A DNA stretch of 64,000 bases from Arcobacter sp. GTDB lineage: Bacteria > Campylobacterota > Campylobacteria > Campylobacterales > Arcobacteraceae. The stretch lies in contig QKDL01000050.1 in the NCBI GenBank assembly GCA_003252105.1, forward strand, positions 95,177-159,176, read 5' to 3'. A model generated the notes under the pieces. The model searched no databases and was not told where the DNA came from. It saw only the letters and a program-made list of their open reading frames with translations. Positions 25,269-34,782 of this stretch are shown here, piece after piece. The translations under genes and the position numbers were made by a program. Each line of letters begins with the position of its first letter. Within the stretch, counting starts at the first letter, position 1.

Positions 25269-27002
25269 ATGACAAGATTAGAAAAAATTGCAGCTTTATA
25301 TATCTCTATTTATAGGGATATACCAACAAATGAACAATTAGATTATTATATGCAGTTTAATGATTCTATAGCACTTGAAGTAATATCTTCTGTAATGATG
25401 TTAGATAGTAATTATAAAGATGTATATAGTCAAATGACAACAGAAGATTTAGTTAAAGCAATGTTCCAAGAAATTTTTGATTTAACTAATGAGCAGATGC
25501 AAGTTATTATCAATGAACAAGAACAAATAGCACAAGATGGTGGAGTAAGTGGTTTTCAATATTGGGTTGATGAGATTGAAAATAATCCATTTGTTACTAT
25601 AAATACTCTTCCAATTGCAATAATAAATGGAACATCACAAGATGATGAAGCTTCAATTTTAAATCAAATAGAAGATTTAATAAATAATTATATGTTTTCT
25701 CAAAGTTATGAAAATACTGGATTAGGGGACTTAGCAAATTTTAGCTCGCTAGGAGTTTCAAGTTTAGATTCAAGTTCATACTGGGATGATTCAACTACTA
25801 CATTAACTTTTAGTTTTAATGAATATATTCCAGACTCATATTATGAGTATGGTAGCGAATTATATTCAGGATTTGAGATATTAAATGAAATACAAAGAGA
25901 TGTAGTAAGAGATATTTTCAATCAAATAGAATCCATAATAGGACTTAATTTTGTAGAGATTCCCGATAATGGTGATATTAGATTTAGTCTAGTCTCTCAA
26001 GAAGATTCAGCAGCATTTGCTTTTTATCCAAATGATAGTTATGATTATGCTGGAGATGTTTTTTTATCAACAGATTTTAACATTCCAAATTTAGCAGGTT
26101 ATGATTTGACACAAGGAAGATATGGTTGGTCAACAATTGTACATGAATTAGGTCACTCTTTAGGATTAGAACATCCTTTTGATGATGGAGATAACAACGA
26201 ACCACATTTACCTACTGCTGAAGATGATTATGCTCATACGATTATGTCATATACAGGAGCTTATAATCTAATCCCTGAGTTTACAATCAATTATAATAGA
26301 ATTGATTTTGAACATATAGATTTACAACCTAATTTGTATTCAGTATATGATTTAAATGCATTACAGTGGAAATATGGTGTAAATGATACTACTAATCTTG
26401 AAGATAATGTATATACAATTAATTATACAGATTTTATATTTGAAACTATTTGGGATGCAGGTGGAACTGATACTTTTGATTTAAGAAATAATATTGGGAA
26501 TACTACACTTGATTTGAATTCAGGAAGTTTAAATAGTATAGATGAATATAGTTACAGTCAAATTGTTGAATATTTTAAAGATGAGGTAAATGATTCAAGA
26601 TTTGATACAAATATAGAAAATGTAATAGAAGATTTATATTTAACTGATAAATTATATATGGGTATAAATAATGTAGGTATAGCTACTGGCGTAATTATTG
26701 AAAATGTTTATACAGGAAGTGGAAATGATGTAATTACAGATAATCTTGTTGACAATATTATTGATACAGGAGCAGGTAATGATACTATTATTTTAGGTAA
26801 TGGTGGATATGACAAAATTGATGGAGGAATAGGGTACGATAGAATAATCTTTGAAGTTTTTTCTTCCTCTGAAATGAATTTTGAAGAAAAGTCAGATAGT
26901 ACTTACATACTTTATAATGAAAATTATGCAGTAGAATTTACAAATATAGAACTCATAGAATTCAGTAATCAAAATATATTAGTTGATGATTTATTAATAT
27001 AA
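25269..27002 (+). CDS. serralysin-like zinc metalloprotease with SapA-like N-terminal domain
   Basis: A 577-residue protein in three parts. Residues 1-~130 are the shared domain (MTRLEKIAALYISIY, GFQYWVDEIENNPFV). Residues ~150-400 are a metzincin protease: VHELGHSLGLEHP at ~291-303 gives the three zinc His residues 292, 296 and 302, and IMSY near 326 is the Met-turn with its Tyr. Residues ~470-577 contain RTX repeats (GSGNDVITD, GAGNDTIILG) and end DDLLI, a type I secretion tail as in serralysins. Serralysins usually carry a short N-terminal propeptide; here the surface-coat domain takes that place, so the protease may be held on the cell surface. Confidence 0.85.
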   Translation: MTRLEKIAALYISIYRDIPTNEQLDYYMQFNDSIALEVISSVMMLDSNYKDVYSQMTTEDLVKAMFQEIFDLTNEQMQVIINEQEQIAQDGGVSGFQYWVDEIENNPFVTINTLPIAIINGTSQDDEASILNQIEDLINNYMFSQSYENTGLGDLANFSSLGVSSLDSSSYWDDSTTTLTFSFNEYIPDSYYEYGSELYSGFEILNEIQRDVVRDIFNQIESIIGLNFVEIPDNGDIRFSLVSQEDSAAFAFYPNDSYDYAGDVFLSTDFNIPNLAGYDLTQGRYGWSTIVHELGHSLGLEHPFDDGDNNEPHLPTAEDDYAHTIMSYTGAYNLIPEFTINYNRIDFEHIDLQPNLYSVYDLNALQWKYGVNDTTNLEDNVYTINYTDFIFETIWDAGGTDTFDLRNNIGNTTLDLNSGSLNSIDEYSYSQIVEYFKDEVNDSRFDTNIENVIEDLYLTDKLYMGINNVGIATGVIIENVYTGSGNDVITDNLVDNIIDTGAGNDTIILGNGGYDKIDGGIGYDRIIFEVFSSSEMNFEEKSDSTYILYNENYAVEFTNIELIEFSNQNILVDDLLI

Positions 27003-27072
27003 GTTACTCTGACACTATTTTTTTAGAAATTTATTAGTATCGGATTAAAAAATATTTAAGTATAAATAATGT

Positions 27073-27108
27073 AAACTTCACCTTTAATTTTGAATTAAGG
27101 TGAAGTTT
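27073..27108 (+). promoter_or_regulatory. hairpin enclosing the ribosome binding site of the transposase-SapC fusion
   Basis: AAACTTCACCTT (27073-27084) pairs perfectly with AAGGTGAAGTTT (27097-27108). After a bulged T, AATT/AATT extends the stem around a TTG loop. The right arm holds AAGGTGA, the only Shine-Dalgarno, and the first base of the TTG start codon. It could hide the start site, or act as a weak terminator for the gene before it, although only four T follow. Confidence 0.65.
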
Positions 27109-28478
27109 TGGCTAGAAAAACAAGAGTTTTTATTGAAAATATTCCAGTACATATATTGTTAAAGAGTTTAAACTCTATGGATATTTTCTTAGATTTAGAA
27201 GATCAAAACTACTTTAAAAAGTTAATAAAGAAAATATTAGCTCAAGCAAGTTTAGAAATACACTCTTATTTTTTATCTAAAAATAGCTTTGAGTTTTTAG
27301 CTACTCCCAAAGATATTGATGTTATCCCTAAATTTATGCAAAGTTTAGGTAGACAATATGTTGTTTATTATAATAAAAAATATGATAGAACTGGTACTTT
27401 ATGGGATGGAAGATATAAATCTTCAATTGTAGAACCCGATAATTTGTTATTTGATGTTATGTTTTATATTGAAACAAATAACGATAGTTTAACTAGTAGT
27501 TATAATAAAAACTTTGAGGATAAAGAAGATAACTTAATCACTTACCATGAACTTTATAAAGATTTAGGTTTTACACAAGAGAGTAGAACAAAAAATTATA
27601 AAGAATTATTCAATGATTTCACAGAAGAAAAAAGTAAATTTGTTGAAACTTGTATTGATAAACAAAATATAACTGCTTCAAAAAATTTTATAAATGATTT
27701 AGAAAATAAACTTGGTATTTTACTTCAAACAAAAAAAAGAGGAAGACCAAAAAAAATTAAGAAGGATAAAAAAATGTATAAAAATTTACAGATATTAGAC
27801 AAAGAAAAGCATAAGGACTTAAAAATTTCACCAATGAGTGATTTGTTTTTTGCAAAAGAGCTAAACTCAATACCAGTTATGCTAACAGAAGCTTCTCAGA
27901 TAGCATTGACTTTTCCCGTTGTTTTTTCAAAAGGGGAAAATAAAGGATTAATTTCACTTTTATCAATAGGGGATGTCAATTTAGCTGTTACTAATGAAGG
28001 GAAATGGATTACAAAATATTTACCAATAGCACTTAGAAAATATCCTTTTGCAATTGGTTCAGTAAAAGATAAACCAGAACAAAAACTTATTATGATAGAC
28101 GAAGATTCACCACTTGTTTCAAAATCAAAAGGTAAACAATTGTTTAAAAAAGATGGTGAACAATCTGAACTTTTAGAAAATGCAATTAAATTTTTAACAC
28201 AAAGTGAACAACAAGTACAAATTACTAAAAAAATTGTAGAAGAGATTGAAAAAAGTGGTATTTTAGAAGACAGAGAAATTTCTCTAGGTGAAGGTGAAGA
28301 AAAAAAAGTTTTAGTGAGTGGCTTTATGGTAGTTGATAAAGATAAATTAAATAAACTTAGTGATGATATCTTAGCTTCGTGGGTTAGAAGAGGTATTATC
28401 ACATTTATTGACTTACACTTAAAATCACTTGATAATATTAACTTACTATTTAACTTAGCTAATCAAAGACAAAACTAA
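27108..28478 (+). CDS. fusion of REP-associated Y1-transposase-like domain and SapC domain
   Basis: A 456-residue protein starting at TTG; the start is supported by ARKTRVFIE, the usual beginning of REP-associated transposases. Residues 1-~185 follow that family: YNKKYDRTGTLWDGRYKSS and later TYHELYKDLGFTQESR with YKELF. The HUH metal motif (normally NHVH) reads NSFE at 59-62, so both His are lost and single-strand cleavage is unlikely; Tyr84, Tyr87 and Tyr88 remain near the catalytic-Tyr position. A linker carries an AT-hook-like RGRP (211-214). Residues ~223-456 are a full SapC domain (LNSIPVMLTEASQIALTFPV, FIDLHLKSLDNINLLFNLAN). SapC accompanies the S-layer exporter genes in Campylobacter fetus, as here. 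Confidence 0.82.
   Translation: MARKTRVFIENIPVHILLKSLNSMDIFLDLEDQNYFKKLIKKILAQASLEIHSYFLSKNSFEFLATPKDIDVIPKFMQSLGRQYVVYYNKKYDRTGTLWDGRYKSSIVEPDNLLFDVMFYIETNNDSLTSSYNKNFEDKEDNLITYHELYKDLGFTQESRTKNYKELFNDFTEEKSKFVETCIDKQNITASKNFINDLENKLGILLQTKKRGRPKKIKKDKKMYKNLQILDKEKHKDLKISPMSDLFFAKELNSIPVMLTEASQIALTFPVVFSKGENKGLISLLSIGDVNLAVTNEGKWITKYLPIALRKYPFAIGSVKDKPEQKLIMIDEDSPLVSKSKGKQLFKKDGEQSELLENAIKFLTQSEQQVQITKKIVEEIEKSGILEDREISLGEGEEKKVLVSGFMVVDKDKLNKLSDDILASWVRRGIITFIDLHLKSLDNINLLFNLANQRQN
27762..27776 (+). promoter_or_regulatory. internal Shine-Dalgarno and ATG at the start of the SapC domain
   Basis: AAGGA at 27762-27766 lies 7 bases before an in-frame ATG at 27774 (residue 223), exactly where the SapC domain begins. 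Translation here would give a 234-residue stand-alone SapC, close to the usual length of the family. Confidence 0.45.
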
Positions 28479-28490
28479 AAGAGAGAAAAA

Positions 28491-30254
28491 ATGGCAGCCA
28501 AAAACAATCAAAAAAAAGATGAAAAAGTACATGAATTAAAAGCTGCAATAATGGCTTCAAAAAAGTCATTTATTGTTGCTGGTTTTTTCAGTTTTTTTAT
28601 AAACTTACTTATGTTAGTTCCACCACTTTATATGTTACAACTTTATGATAGAGTTATAACAAGTAGAAGTGAATCTACACTAATAATGATTACAGGTATT
28701 GTAGTTGTTTTATTTATAACTATGGCTTTATTACAAATAGTTAGATCAAAACTTTTAATAAAGGTTGGAAATCAACTAGATGCAATTTTAAGTGAAAGAG
28801 TATTTAATATACTATTTGAATTAGCTAATAAATTTCCTGGAAAAGCTTCATCTACTCCTTTGTCTGATTTAACACAAGTTAGACAGTTCATGACAGGAAA
28901 TGGACTTTTTGCTTTTTTTGATGCACCATGGATGCCTATTTATATAGCTGTATTATTTATGTTTCATATTTATTTTGGTATTTTTGCAATATTAGCTGCT
29001 ATCGTTTTACTTATTTTTACAATTGTAAATGAGTATTCAACAAAAGAAAAACTTTCTGAGGCAAATAATTTTGGTAGAGCTTCTACTATGTATGTTGATT
29101 CAAATATAAGAAATGCAGAAGTTGTAAATGCAATGGGTATGAGAAATGCAATTAAAAGAAGTTGGCAGTCAAAATATTTTAGTTTCTTAAATGCACAAAA
29201 TGATGCAAGTGAAAAAGCTGCTATTTGGTCAAATGTATCAAAAACTACAAGAATGATGTTTCAATCGTTGATGTTAGGATTAGGAGGATATTTAGTTATT
29301 AATATGGAACTTAGTCCTGGTATGATGATTGCTGGTTCTATTATTATGGGTAGAGCATTAGCTCCTCTTGATTTAATAATTAATTCATGGAAAGGTTTTA
29401 GTGGCGCAAGAAGCTCATATGAAAGGTTAGATGAATTATTAGAAGACTTTCCAAAAGATAAAGAATTAATGGAATTACCAGCACCAAAAGGAGAGGTTTT
29501 ACTAGAAGAGATGGTTTTAATTCCTCCTGGAGCGAAGACGCCAGCTATTAGTGGAATTTCAATGAAAATAGAAAAAGGTGATATTGTAGGTATTATTGGA
29601 CCAAGTGCTGCTGGTAAATCCTCAATGGCAAGGGGTATCTTAGGATTATGGCCACTTGTTCAAGGTAAAGTAAGACTTGATAAAGCAGATATACATCAAT
29701 GGAATAAAGATGACTTAGGAAGATATATTGGATATTTACCTCAAGATATAGAATTATTTGAAGGAACAATTGCAGAAAATATTGCTAGGTTCAATGATGT
29801 TGATTCACACAAAGTTGTGGATGCAGCTCAAAAAGCAGGTGTAGATGAATTGATTTTAAGACTTCCAGAAGGTTATAATACAAGAATTGGTGCAGGTGGA
29901 GCTTCTTTATCAGGAGGACAAAAACAAAGAATTGCTTTTGCCCGAGCTATATATGACAATCCAGCATTAGTTGTTCTTGATGAACCAAATTCAAACTTAG
30001 ATGAACAAGGTGAATTATCTTTAATTAAAGCTGTTCAACATTTAAAAGAGAGTGGAACTACAGTGATTTTAATAACACATAGACCATCAATTTTACAAGC
30101 TACTAATAAATTAGCATTAATTAAACAAGGTACATTAGAACTGTATGGTCCTACAAATGATGTTTTAGCAAGAATTTCAGGAAAAAAACCTCAAGTTCCA
30201 CAACAAAATAATACACCACAACAAAAAATTTCACTTAGTAAGCCAGGGAGTTAA
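28491..30254 (+). CDS. type I secretion ABC transporter (SapD/PrtD type)
   Basis: Inner-membrane export ATPase of 587 residues. Membrane helices fill residues ~25-310 and the ATPase follows: Walker A GPSAAGKSS, signature LSGGQKQR, Walker B LVVLDEPNSNLD and H-loop ITHRPS. There is no N-terminal C39 peptidase-like domain, which places it with the PrtD/AprD/RsaD/SapD group that exports proteases and S-layer subunits. It forms a tight operon with the HlyD- and TolC-like genes. Its cargo is probably the five proteins sharing the SapA-like domain. Confidence 0.92.
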   Translation: MAAKNNQKKDEKVHELKAAIMASKKSFIVAGFFSFFINLLMLVPPLYMLQLYDRVITSRSESTLIMITGIVVVLFITMALLQIVRSKLLIKVGNQLDAILSERVFNILFELANKFPGKASSTPLSDLTQVRQFMTGNGLFAFFDAPWMPIYIAVLFMFHIYFGIFAILAAIVLLIFTIVNEYSTKEKLSEANNFGRASTMYVDSNIRNAEVVNAMGMRNAIKRSWQSKYFSFLNAQNDASEKAAIWSNVSKTTRMMFQSLMLGLGGYLVINMELSPGMMIAGSIIMGRALAPLDLIINSWKGFSGARSSYERLDELLEDFPKDKELMELPAPKGEVLLEEMVLIPPGAKTPAISGISMKIEKGDIVGIIGPSAAGKSSMARGILGLWPLVQGKVRLDKADIHQWNKDDLGRYIGYLPQDIELFEGTIAENIARFNDVDSHKVVDAAQKAGVDELILRLPEGYNTRIGAGGASLSGGQKQRIAFARAIYDNPALVVLDEPNSNLDEQGELSLIKAVQHLKESGTTVILITHRPSILQATNKLALIKQGTLELYGPTNDVLARISGKKPQVPQQNNTPQQKISLSKPGS

Positions 30255-30256
30255 AT

Positions 30257-31546
30257 ATGAATAGTATAGGTAGACCATCAGATAACCCTTCAAAAGTAAT
30301 CTCTTTTGGATTAGGTGTAATTATTGTAGTATTTGTAATTTTAGGTGGCTGGATGGCATTTGCACCATTAGCAACATCTGCTGTTGCAACAGGACAGGTT
30401 TCAGCTGATTTAGATAAAAAATTGGTTCAACATTTAGAAGGTGGAATAGTAAATAAAATATTTGTTAAAGATGGTGATAAAGTAAAAAAAGGTGATAAAT
30501 TACTTAAGTTGGATGAAGTCCAAATAAAAGCAGATTTAGCTATTTTTAGCTCTCAGCTTCAAGATGCTTTAGGTGTTTATGCTAGAACTAAAGCTTTAGA
30601 AGAGAACAAATTAAAAGTTGAATTTCCAGATGAACTTATTAATAATATAATAAAACAAAATCAAATTAATATTTTTGAAACTCAAAAGAAAAGTTTGAAT
30701 GATGAAAAAGCACTTAGTGAAAATAAAATCATTCAAGCAAAAAATCAAATTGATGGTTTAATCTCTTTACTTAATAGCAAAACTCAAAGACTTGATTCTA
30801 TAACAGAAGAAGTTAAAGAGTGGGAAGAACTATTAAAACAGCAGTTAGTTGATAAAATAAAGGTAAGAGATTTAAAAAGGGAACAAAATCAATTAGTTGG
30901 AGATATTGCAAATCTAAATTCTGAAATAGCAAAAACAAGAGAACAAATTGAAGAGATTAAACTACAACAACTTTTAAGTGAAAAAGATTTTAAGAAAACA
31001 AATTTAGATTTATTAGTTAAATCAAAATCACAAATTGAAGATTTAAAATCTAAAATCGAAGCTACAAAAAATAGATTAGTAAGAACAGATATAGTTTCAC
31101 CTATTGATGGTACTATTGTTGGATTAAAAATACATACAGAAGGTGCAGTTATTAGACCTGGAGATTCAATTCTTGAAGTTGTCCCTGATAATTCAAAACT
31201 TTTAGTTATTGCAAAAGTTCAAGTAACAGATATTGATAAAGTAAAAATAGGTCTTATGGCTGATATTAGATTTTCTGCTTTCAATACAAAAAAAGCTCAT
31301 GTAATAGAAGGAAAAGTTGTTCATGTTTCAGCTGATAGTTTTAGTGATGAGCAATCAAAAACAAATTTTTATGAAGCAAAAGTTGAAGTAACAAAAAAAG
31401 GTATGGAAGATTTAAAAGATTATGGTTTTGTTTTAGTTTCAGGTATGCCAGCTGAAGTTATGATAAATATAGGTGAAAGAACTGCATTAAGTTATTTTAT
31501 AAAACCATTTATGGATATGTTAAGTAGAGGATTAAATGAAGAATAA
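30257..31546 (+). CDS. type I secretion adaptor, HlyD family (SapE/PrtE type)
   Basis: Periplasmic adaptor of 429 residues joining the ABC transporter to the outer-membrane channel. It has one membrane helix (~residues 18-38), a lipoyl-like half-motif (LVQHLEGGIVNKIFVKDGD), a long coiled-coil hairpin (~95-270), the second lipoyl half (RTDIVSPIDGTIVGLKIHT) and a beta-barrel domain. The order and LEGGIV motif are typical of the PrtE/AprE branch. It starts 2 bases after the ABC gene and overlaps the next gene by 11 bases. Confidence 0.92.
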   Translation: MNSIGRPSDNPSKVISFGLGVIIVVFVILGGWMAFAPLATSAVATGQVSADLDKKLVQHLEGGIVNKIFVKDGDKVKKGDKLLKLDEVQIKADLAIFSSQLQDALGVYARTKALEENKLKVEFPDELINNIIKQNQINIFETQKKSLNDEKALSENKIIQAKNQIDGLISLLNSKTQRLDSITEEVKEWEELLKQQLVDKIKVRDLKREQNQLVGDIANLNSEIAKTREQIEEIKLQQLLSEKDFKKTNLDLLVKSKSQIEDLKSKIEATKNRLVRTDIVSPIDGTIVGLKIHTEGAVIRPGDSILEVVPDNSKLLVIAKVQVTDIDKVKIGLMADIRFSAFNTKKAHVIEGKVVHVSADSFSDEQSKTNFYEAKVEVTKKGMEDLKDYGFVLVSGMPAEVMINIGERTALSYFIKPFMDMLSRGLNEE

Positions 31547-32852
31547 TATCATAAAATTTGCTTTAACTTTGCTAGTTTTGGGTCAGTTCATATATGCAGA
31601 AACAATTACACCTTTTGCAGCATATAAATTGGCTCTTGATAACTCAAATAAGCTAAAAGCAAATGAATATCAAGTTTTATCAAAAGAGGAATCATTAAAT
31701 CAATATTATGCAAAACTTTATCCAACAGTAAGTGCATCAATTAATTATAATGATACTAACTATGAAAGAAATGAGTTGATAAATTCTTCAAATCCAAAAG
31801 TCAATGAGCTATCATTAGATTATATGATAAGTTTGAGACAAACTTTGTATGATCATGAGCTTTATACAAAAATAGATGTAGAAAAGAAAAGAACCGAACT
31901 TTATAATATCGATTATAAAATAAATGCACAAAAATTAGCAGAAGAGGTTTTAGGTGTATATTTAGAGATTTTTAAATCTAAAAACAAAATTAGTCTTTTA
32001 AGTTCAGCGATTGATTATAGTCAACAAAAATTAAAACTTATGGAAAAAAAGTTTGATATGCAACTTGCTAATAAAATGGACTTTTTAGAGGCTAAAGTTG
32101 AATTTGATAGAAATAGAATAGAGTTGGTAAAAGAGAAAAAAATATATGATATGAATATGTTAAAACTAAAACAATTAATTAATAAAGAAGATATTGATAT
32201 ACCAGTTTTAGATTTAAATAAGTTTTCTACAAATGTATCTAAAAATATCAGTAAATTTGATTTTAAAGAAGAAGATATTAAAAATAATTTAGAAATTGTT
32301 CAAGCTCAGCTTGCTATAGAGATGAGTAGGTTAGAAGTAAAAAATGCTTTTAGTGCTCATTATCCTAAATTAACTTTTGATGCAAGATATACTTTATATG
32401 AATCAGACGATGCAACAACAGATTATGAAAACTATAGTAAAGTTGCAGTGAATTTAGAAATCCCTTTATATCAAGGTGGAGCAATATCATCTAGAGTAGA
32501 AGAAAAAAGACTTATGGAAAATGCTTCATTTCAAGATTTACAAGCTCTTGAAAAAGATTTAAAAGTTAAATTTGCTGAGTTAAAATCTCAATTAAAAAAT
32601 TCAACTGAAAGTATGAGTGTGTATAATGATGCTTTACTTTCAGCAAAAACATATGAAGAATCTATCAATTTAGGTTATAAAAATAGTTTAAAGAGTATAA
32701 TTGATGTTTATGAAGCAAGAAATAAAATTTTTGAAATTGAAGCGGAATATATACAAAACATACAAAACTTTATAGATAGTTATGTAGGTTTTTTAATTTT
32801 AACAGATAATTTAGACAATTTAAGTTTAATTGATACAATAATTAAGAAATAG
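31536..32852 (+). CDS. type I secretion outer-membrane channel, TolC family (SapF type)
   Basis: A 438-residue outer-membrane efflux protein. Residues 1-~21 form a Sec signal peptide ending at YAE. Two repeats of long helices and strands follow, including the conserved [19 protein letters not shown] and [12 protein letters not shown]. The second half has [18 protein letters not shown], the standard second OEP repeat. It overlaps the adaptor gene, so the three secretion proteins are made together. Confidence 0.9.
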   Translation: MKNNIIKFALTLLVLGQFIYAETITPFAAYKLALDNSNKLKANEYQVLSKEESLNQYYAKLYPTVSASINYNDTNYERNELINSSNPKVNELSLDYMISLRQTLYDHELYTKIDVEKKRTELYNIDYKINAQKLAEEVLGVYLEIFKSKNKISLLSSAIDYSQQKLKLMEKKFDMQLANKMDFLEAKVEFDRNRIELVKEKKIYDMNMLKLKQLINKEDIDIPVLDLNKFSTNVSKNISKFDFKEEDIKNNLEIVQAQLAIEMSRLEVKNAFSAHYPKLTFDARYTLYESDDATTDYENYSKVAVNLEIPLYQGGAISSRVEEKRLMENASFQDLQALEKDLKVKFAELKSQLKNSTESMSVYNDALLSAKTYEESINLGYKNSLKSIIDVYEARNKIFEIEAEYIQNIQNFIDSYVGFLILTDNLDNLSLIDTIIKK

Positions 32853-32863
32853 GAATATACTAT

Positions 32864-33898
32864 ATGAAAAAAGCAATTGTTACTGGTATAACAGGACAAG
32901 ATGGAGCATATTTAGCAGAGCTTTTACTTAAAAAAGGTTATGAGGTTTATGGAACATACAGAAGAACTGCTTCTGTAAATTTTTGGAGAATAGAAGAATT
33001 AGGTATAAAAGAGGATGAGAATTTACACCTAATTGAATATGATTTAACAGATCAATCAAACTCTATTCGAATGGTAGCCAATATTAATCCTGATGAGATA
33101 TATAATCTTGCTGCTCAAAGTTTTGTAGGTGTTTCTTTTGAACAACCTTTGGCAACTGCACATATTACAGGTTTAGGATGTGTTCATCTTTTAGAAGCTA
33201 TAAGAATAATAAATCCAAAAATTAAATTTTATCAAGCAAGTACATCAGAAATGTTTGGGATGGTACAAGAGATACCTCAAACTGAAAAAACACCATTTTA
33301 TCCACGAAGTCCTTATGGTGTAGCAAAACTTTATGCACACTGGATGACAATAAACTATAAAGAATCATATAATATTTTTGCGTGTAGTGGGATTTTATTT
33401 AATCATGAGTCTCCTTTACGAGGTCAAGAGTTTGTAACTAGAAAAATTACTGATAGTGTTGCAAAAATAAAACTTGGTAAATTAGATTATATAGAACTTG
33501 GAAACCTTGATGCAAAAAGAGACTGGGGTTATGCTAAGGATTATGTTGAAGGAATGTATCTTATGTTACAATCAGATAAGCCTGACAATTATGTTTTAGC
33601 TACAAATAGAACTGAAACTGTAAGAGATTTTGTAAGATTAGCATTTAAAGCTATTGGTATTGAATTAGAATTTCAAGGTAAAGGTTTAGATGAAGTAGCA
33701 ATAAACAAAGAAACTAAGAAAGTTTTAGTAAAAATAAATGCTAAATATCATAGACCTGCAGAGGTTGATTTATTGATTGGTAATCCACAAAAAGCAAAAG
33801 ATCAGCTAGGATGGGAACCAAAATGCACTTTAGAACAGTTATGTTCAATGATGGTGGAAGAGGATTTAAGAAGAAATAAATTAGGTTTTAGTTTTTAA
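32864..33898 (+). CDS. gmd: GDP-mannose 4,6-dehydratase
   Basis: Converts GDP-D-mannose to GDP-4-keto-6-deoxy-D-mannose, the precursor of GDP-D-rhamnose, GDP-fucose and others. It has the NAD(P) loop [16 protein letters not shown], the catalytic YGVAK, STSEMFG with the active-site Thr/Ser/Glu, and the [16 protein letters not shown] variant typical of the shorter (~345 residue) bacterial enzymes. It begins 11 bases after the exporter operon, so both may be one transcript, and is followed by a reductase. Confidence 0.93.
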   Translation: MKKAIVTGITGQDGAYLAELLLKKGYEVYGTYRRTASVNFWRIEELGIKEDENLHLIEYDLTDQSNSIRMVANINPDEIYNLAAQSFVGVSFEQPLATAHITGLGCVHLLEAIRIINPKIKFYQASTSEMFGMVQEIPQTEKTPFYPRSPYGVAKLYAHWMTINYKESYNIFACSGILFNHESPLRGQEFVTRKITDSVAKIKLGKLDYIELGNLDAKRDWGYAKDYVEGMYLMLQSDKPDNYVLATNRTETVRDFVRLAFKAIGIELEFQGKGLDEVAINKETKKVLVKINAKYHRPAEVDLLIGNPQKAKDQLGWEPKCTLEQLCSMMVEEDLRRNKLGFSF

Positions 33899-33903
33899 AA
33901 AAT

Positions 33904-34782
33904 ATGAAAAAAATATTAATAACTGGAATTGATAGTTTCACAGGAAAACATCTTAGTCAACTATTGAGCTCTTTTAATTATGAAATTTTTGGTACTTCAT
34001 TATTTAAAACTAGAGAAAATGTTTTTAAATGTGATATAAGAAAAAAAGATGAGATAAAAAATGTTTTATTGAGTATAAAACCAGATTTTTTTATACATTT
34101 AGCTGGTATTTCCTTTCCAGCCCATGGAAATAATGAGGACTTTTATTCTATAAATACAATAGGGGTTATCAATATACTTGATTCTTTTTTAGAATTAGGA
34201 ATGAATCTTGAAAAAATTGTTTTAGCAAGCAGTGCAACAGTATATGGGAATCAAGGTTTAGAGTTGTTAGATGAATCGTTAATCCCTGCTCCTTCAAATC
34301 ATTATGGCACTAGTAAATTTGCTATGGAATGCTTAGCTAAAAACTATTTTGATAAACTTCCTATTATTATTGCAAGACCTTTTAATTATACAGGAGTAGG
34401 ACAAGCCAAACATTTTTTAGTACCTAAAATAGTTGAACATTTTAAAGATAAAAAAGAGTTTATAGAGTTGGGAAATATTGATATCATTAGAGAGTTTAAT
34501 GATGTAGAGTATGTTTGTGAAATTTATAAAAGATTTATAGAATCAGATTTTGATTCACAGATTTTAAATGTCTGTTCAAATAGAGGTATTAAGTTACTTG
34601 ATATACTTCAAGAGATGGAAAATCTCACAGGACATAAAATAGAGATAAAAGTTGATGAAAAATTCATAAGAAAAAATGAGATTAAAAGATTAACAGGCTC
34701 AATAGATAAATTATATAGTTTTATTGGAAAAATAGAACAAAAAACATTAAAGCAAACTTTAGAAGATATGTATAATGGGTAA
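33904..34782 (+). CDS. rmd: NAD-dependent epimerase/reductase, probable GDP-4-keto-6-deoxy-mannose reductase
   Basis: A 292-residue extended SDR with TGIDSFTGKHL at the dinucleotide loop and catalytic HYGTSK. Downstream of gmd, the most likely reaction is reduction of the 4-keto sugar to GDP-D-rhamnose (Rmd). Fcl-type fucose synthases differ in length and motifs. D-rhamnose is a common O-polysaccharide sugar exported by Wzm/Wzt systems, which fits region 1. A different GDP-deoxyhexose cannot be excluded. Confidence 0.75.
   Translation: MKKILITGIDSFTGKHLSQLLSSFNYEIFGTSLFKTRENVFKCDIRKKDEIKNVLLSIKPDFFIHLAGISFPAHGNNEDFYSINTIGVINILDSFLELGMNLEKIVLASSATVYGNQGLELLDESLIPAPSNHYGTSKFAMECLAKNYFDKLPIIIARPFNYTGVGQAKHFLVPKIVEHFKDKKEFIELGNIDIIREFNDVEYVCEIYKRFIESDFDSQILNVCSNRGIKLLDILQEMENLTGHKIEIKVDEKFIRKNEIKRLTGSIDKLYSFIGKIEQKTLKQTLEDMYNG

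Noticed and set aside
8256..27002. Phase-variable inversion or recombination among the coat protein genes, as in Campylobacter fetus sap
   Set aside because: The 5' ends encode similar residues but the nucleotide sequences differ too much for the long identical repeats that drive sap inversion, and no invertible promoter with flanking repeats was seen.
27108..27700. An active REP-associated transposon
   Set aside because: The HUH histidines are lost, and no REP-like palindrome clusters or insertion ends flank the gene.
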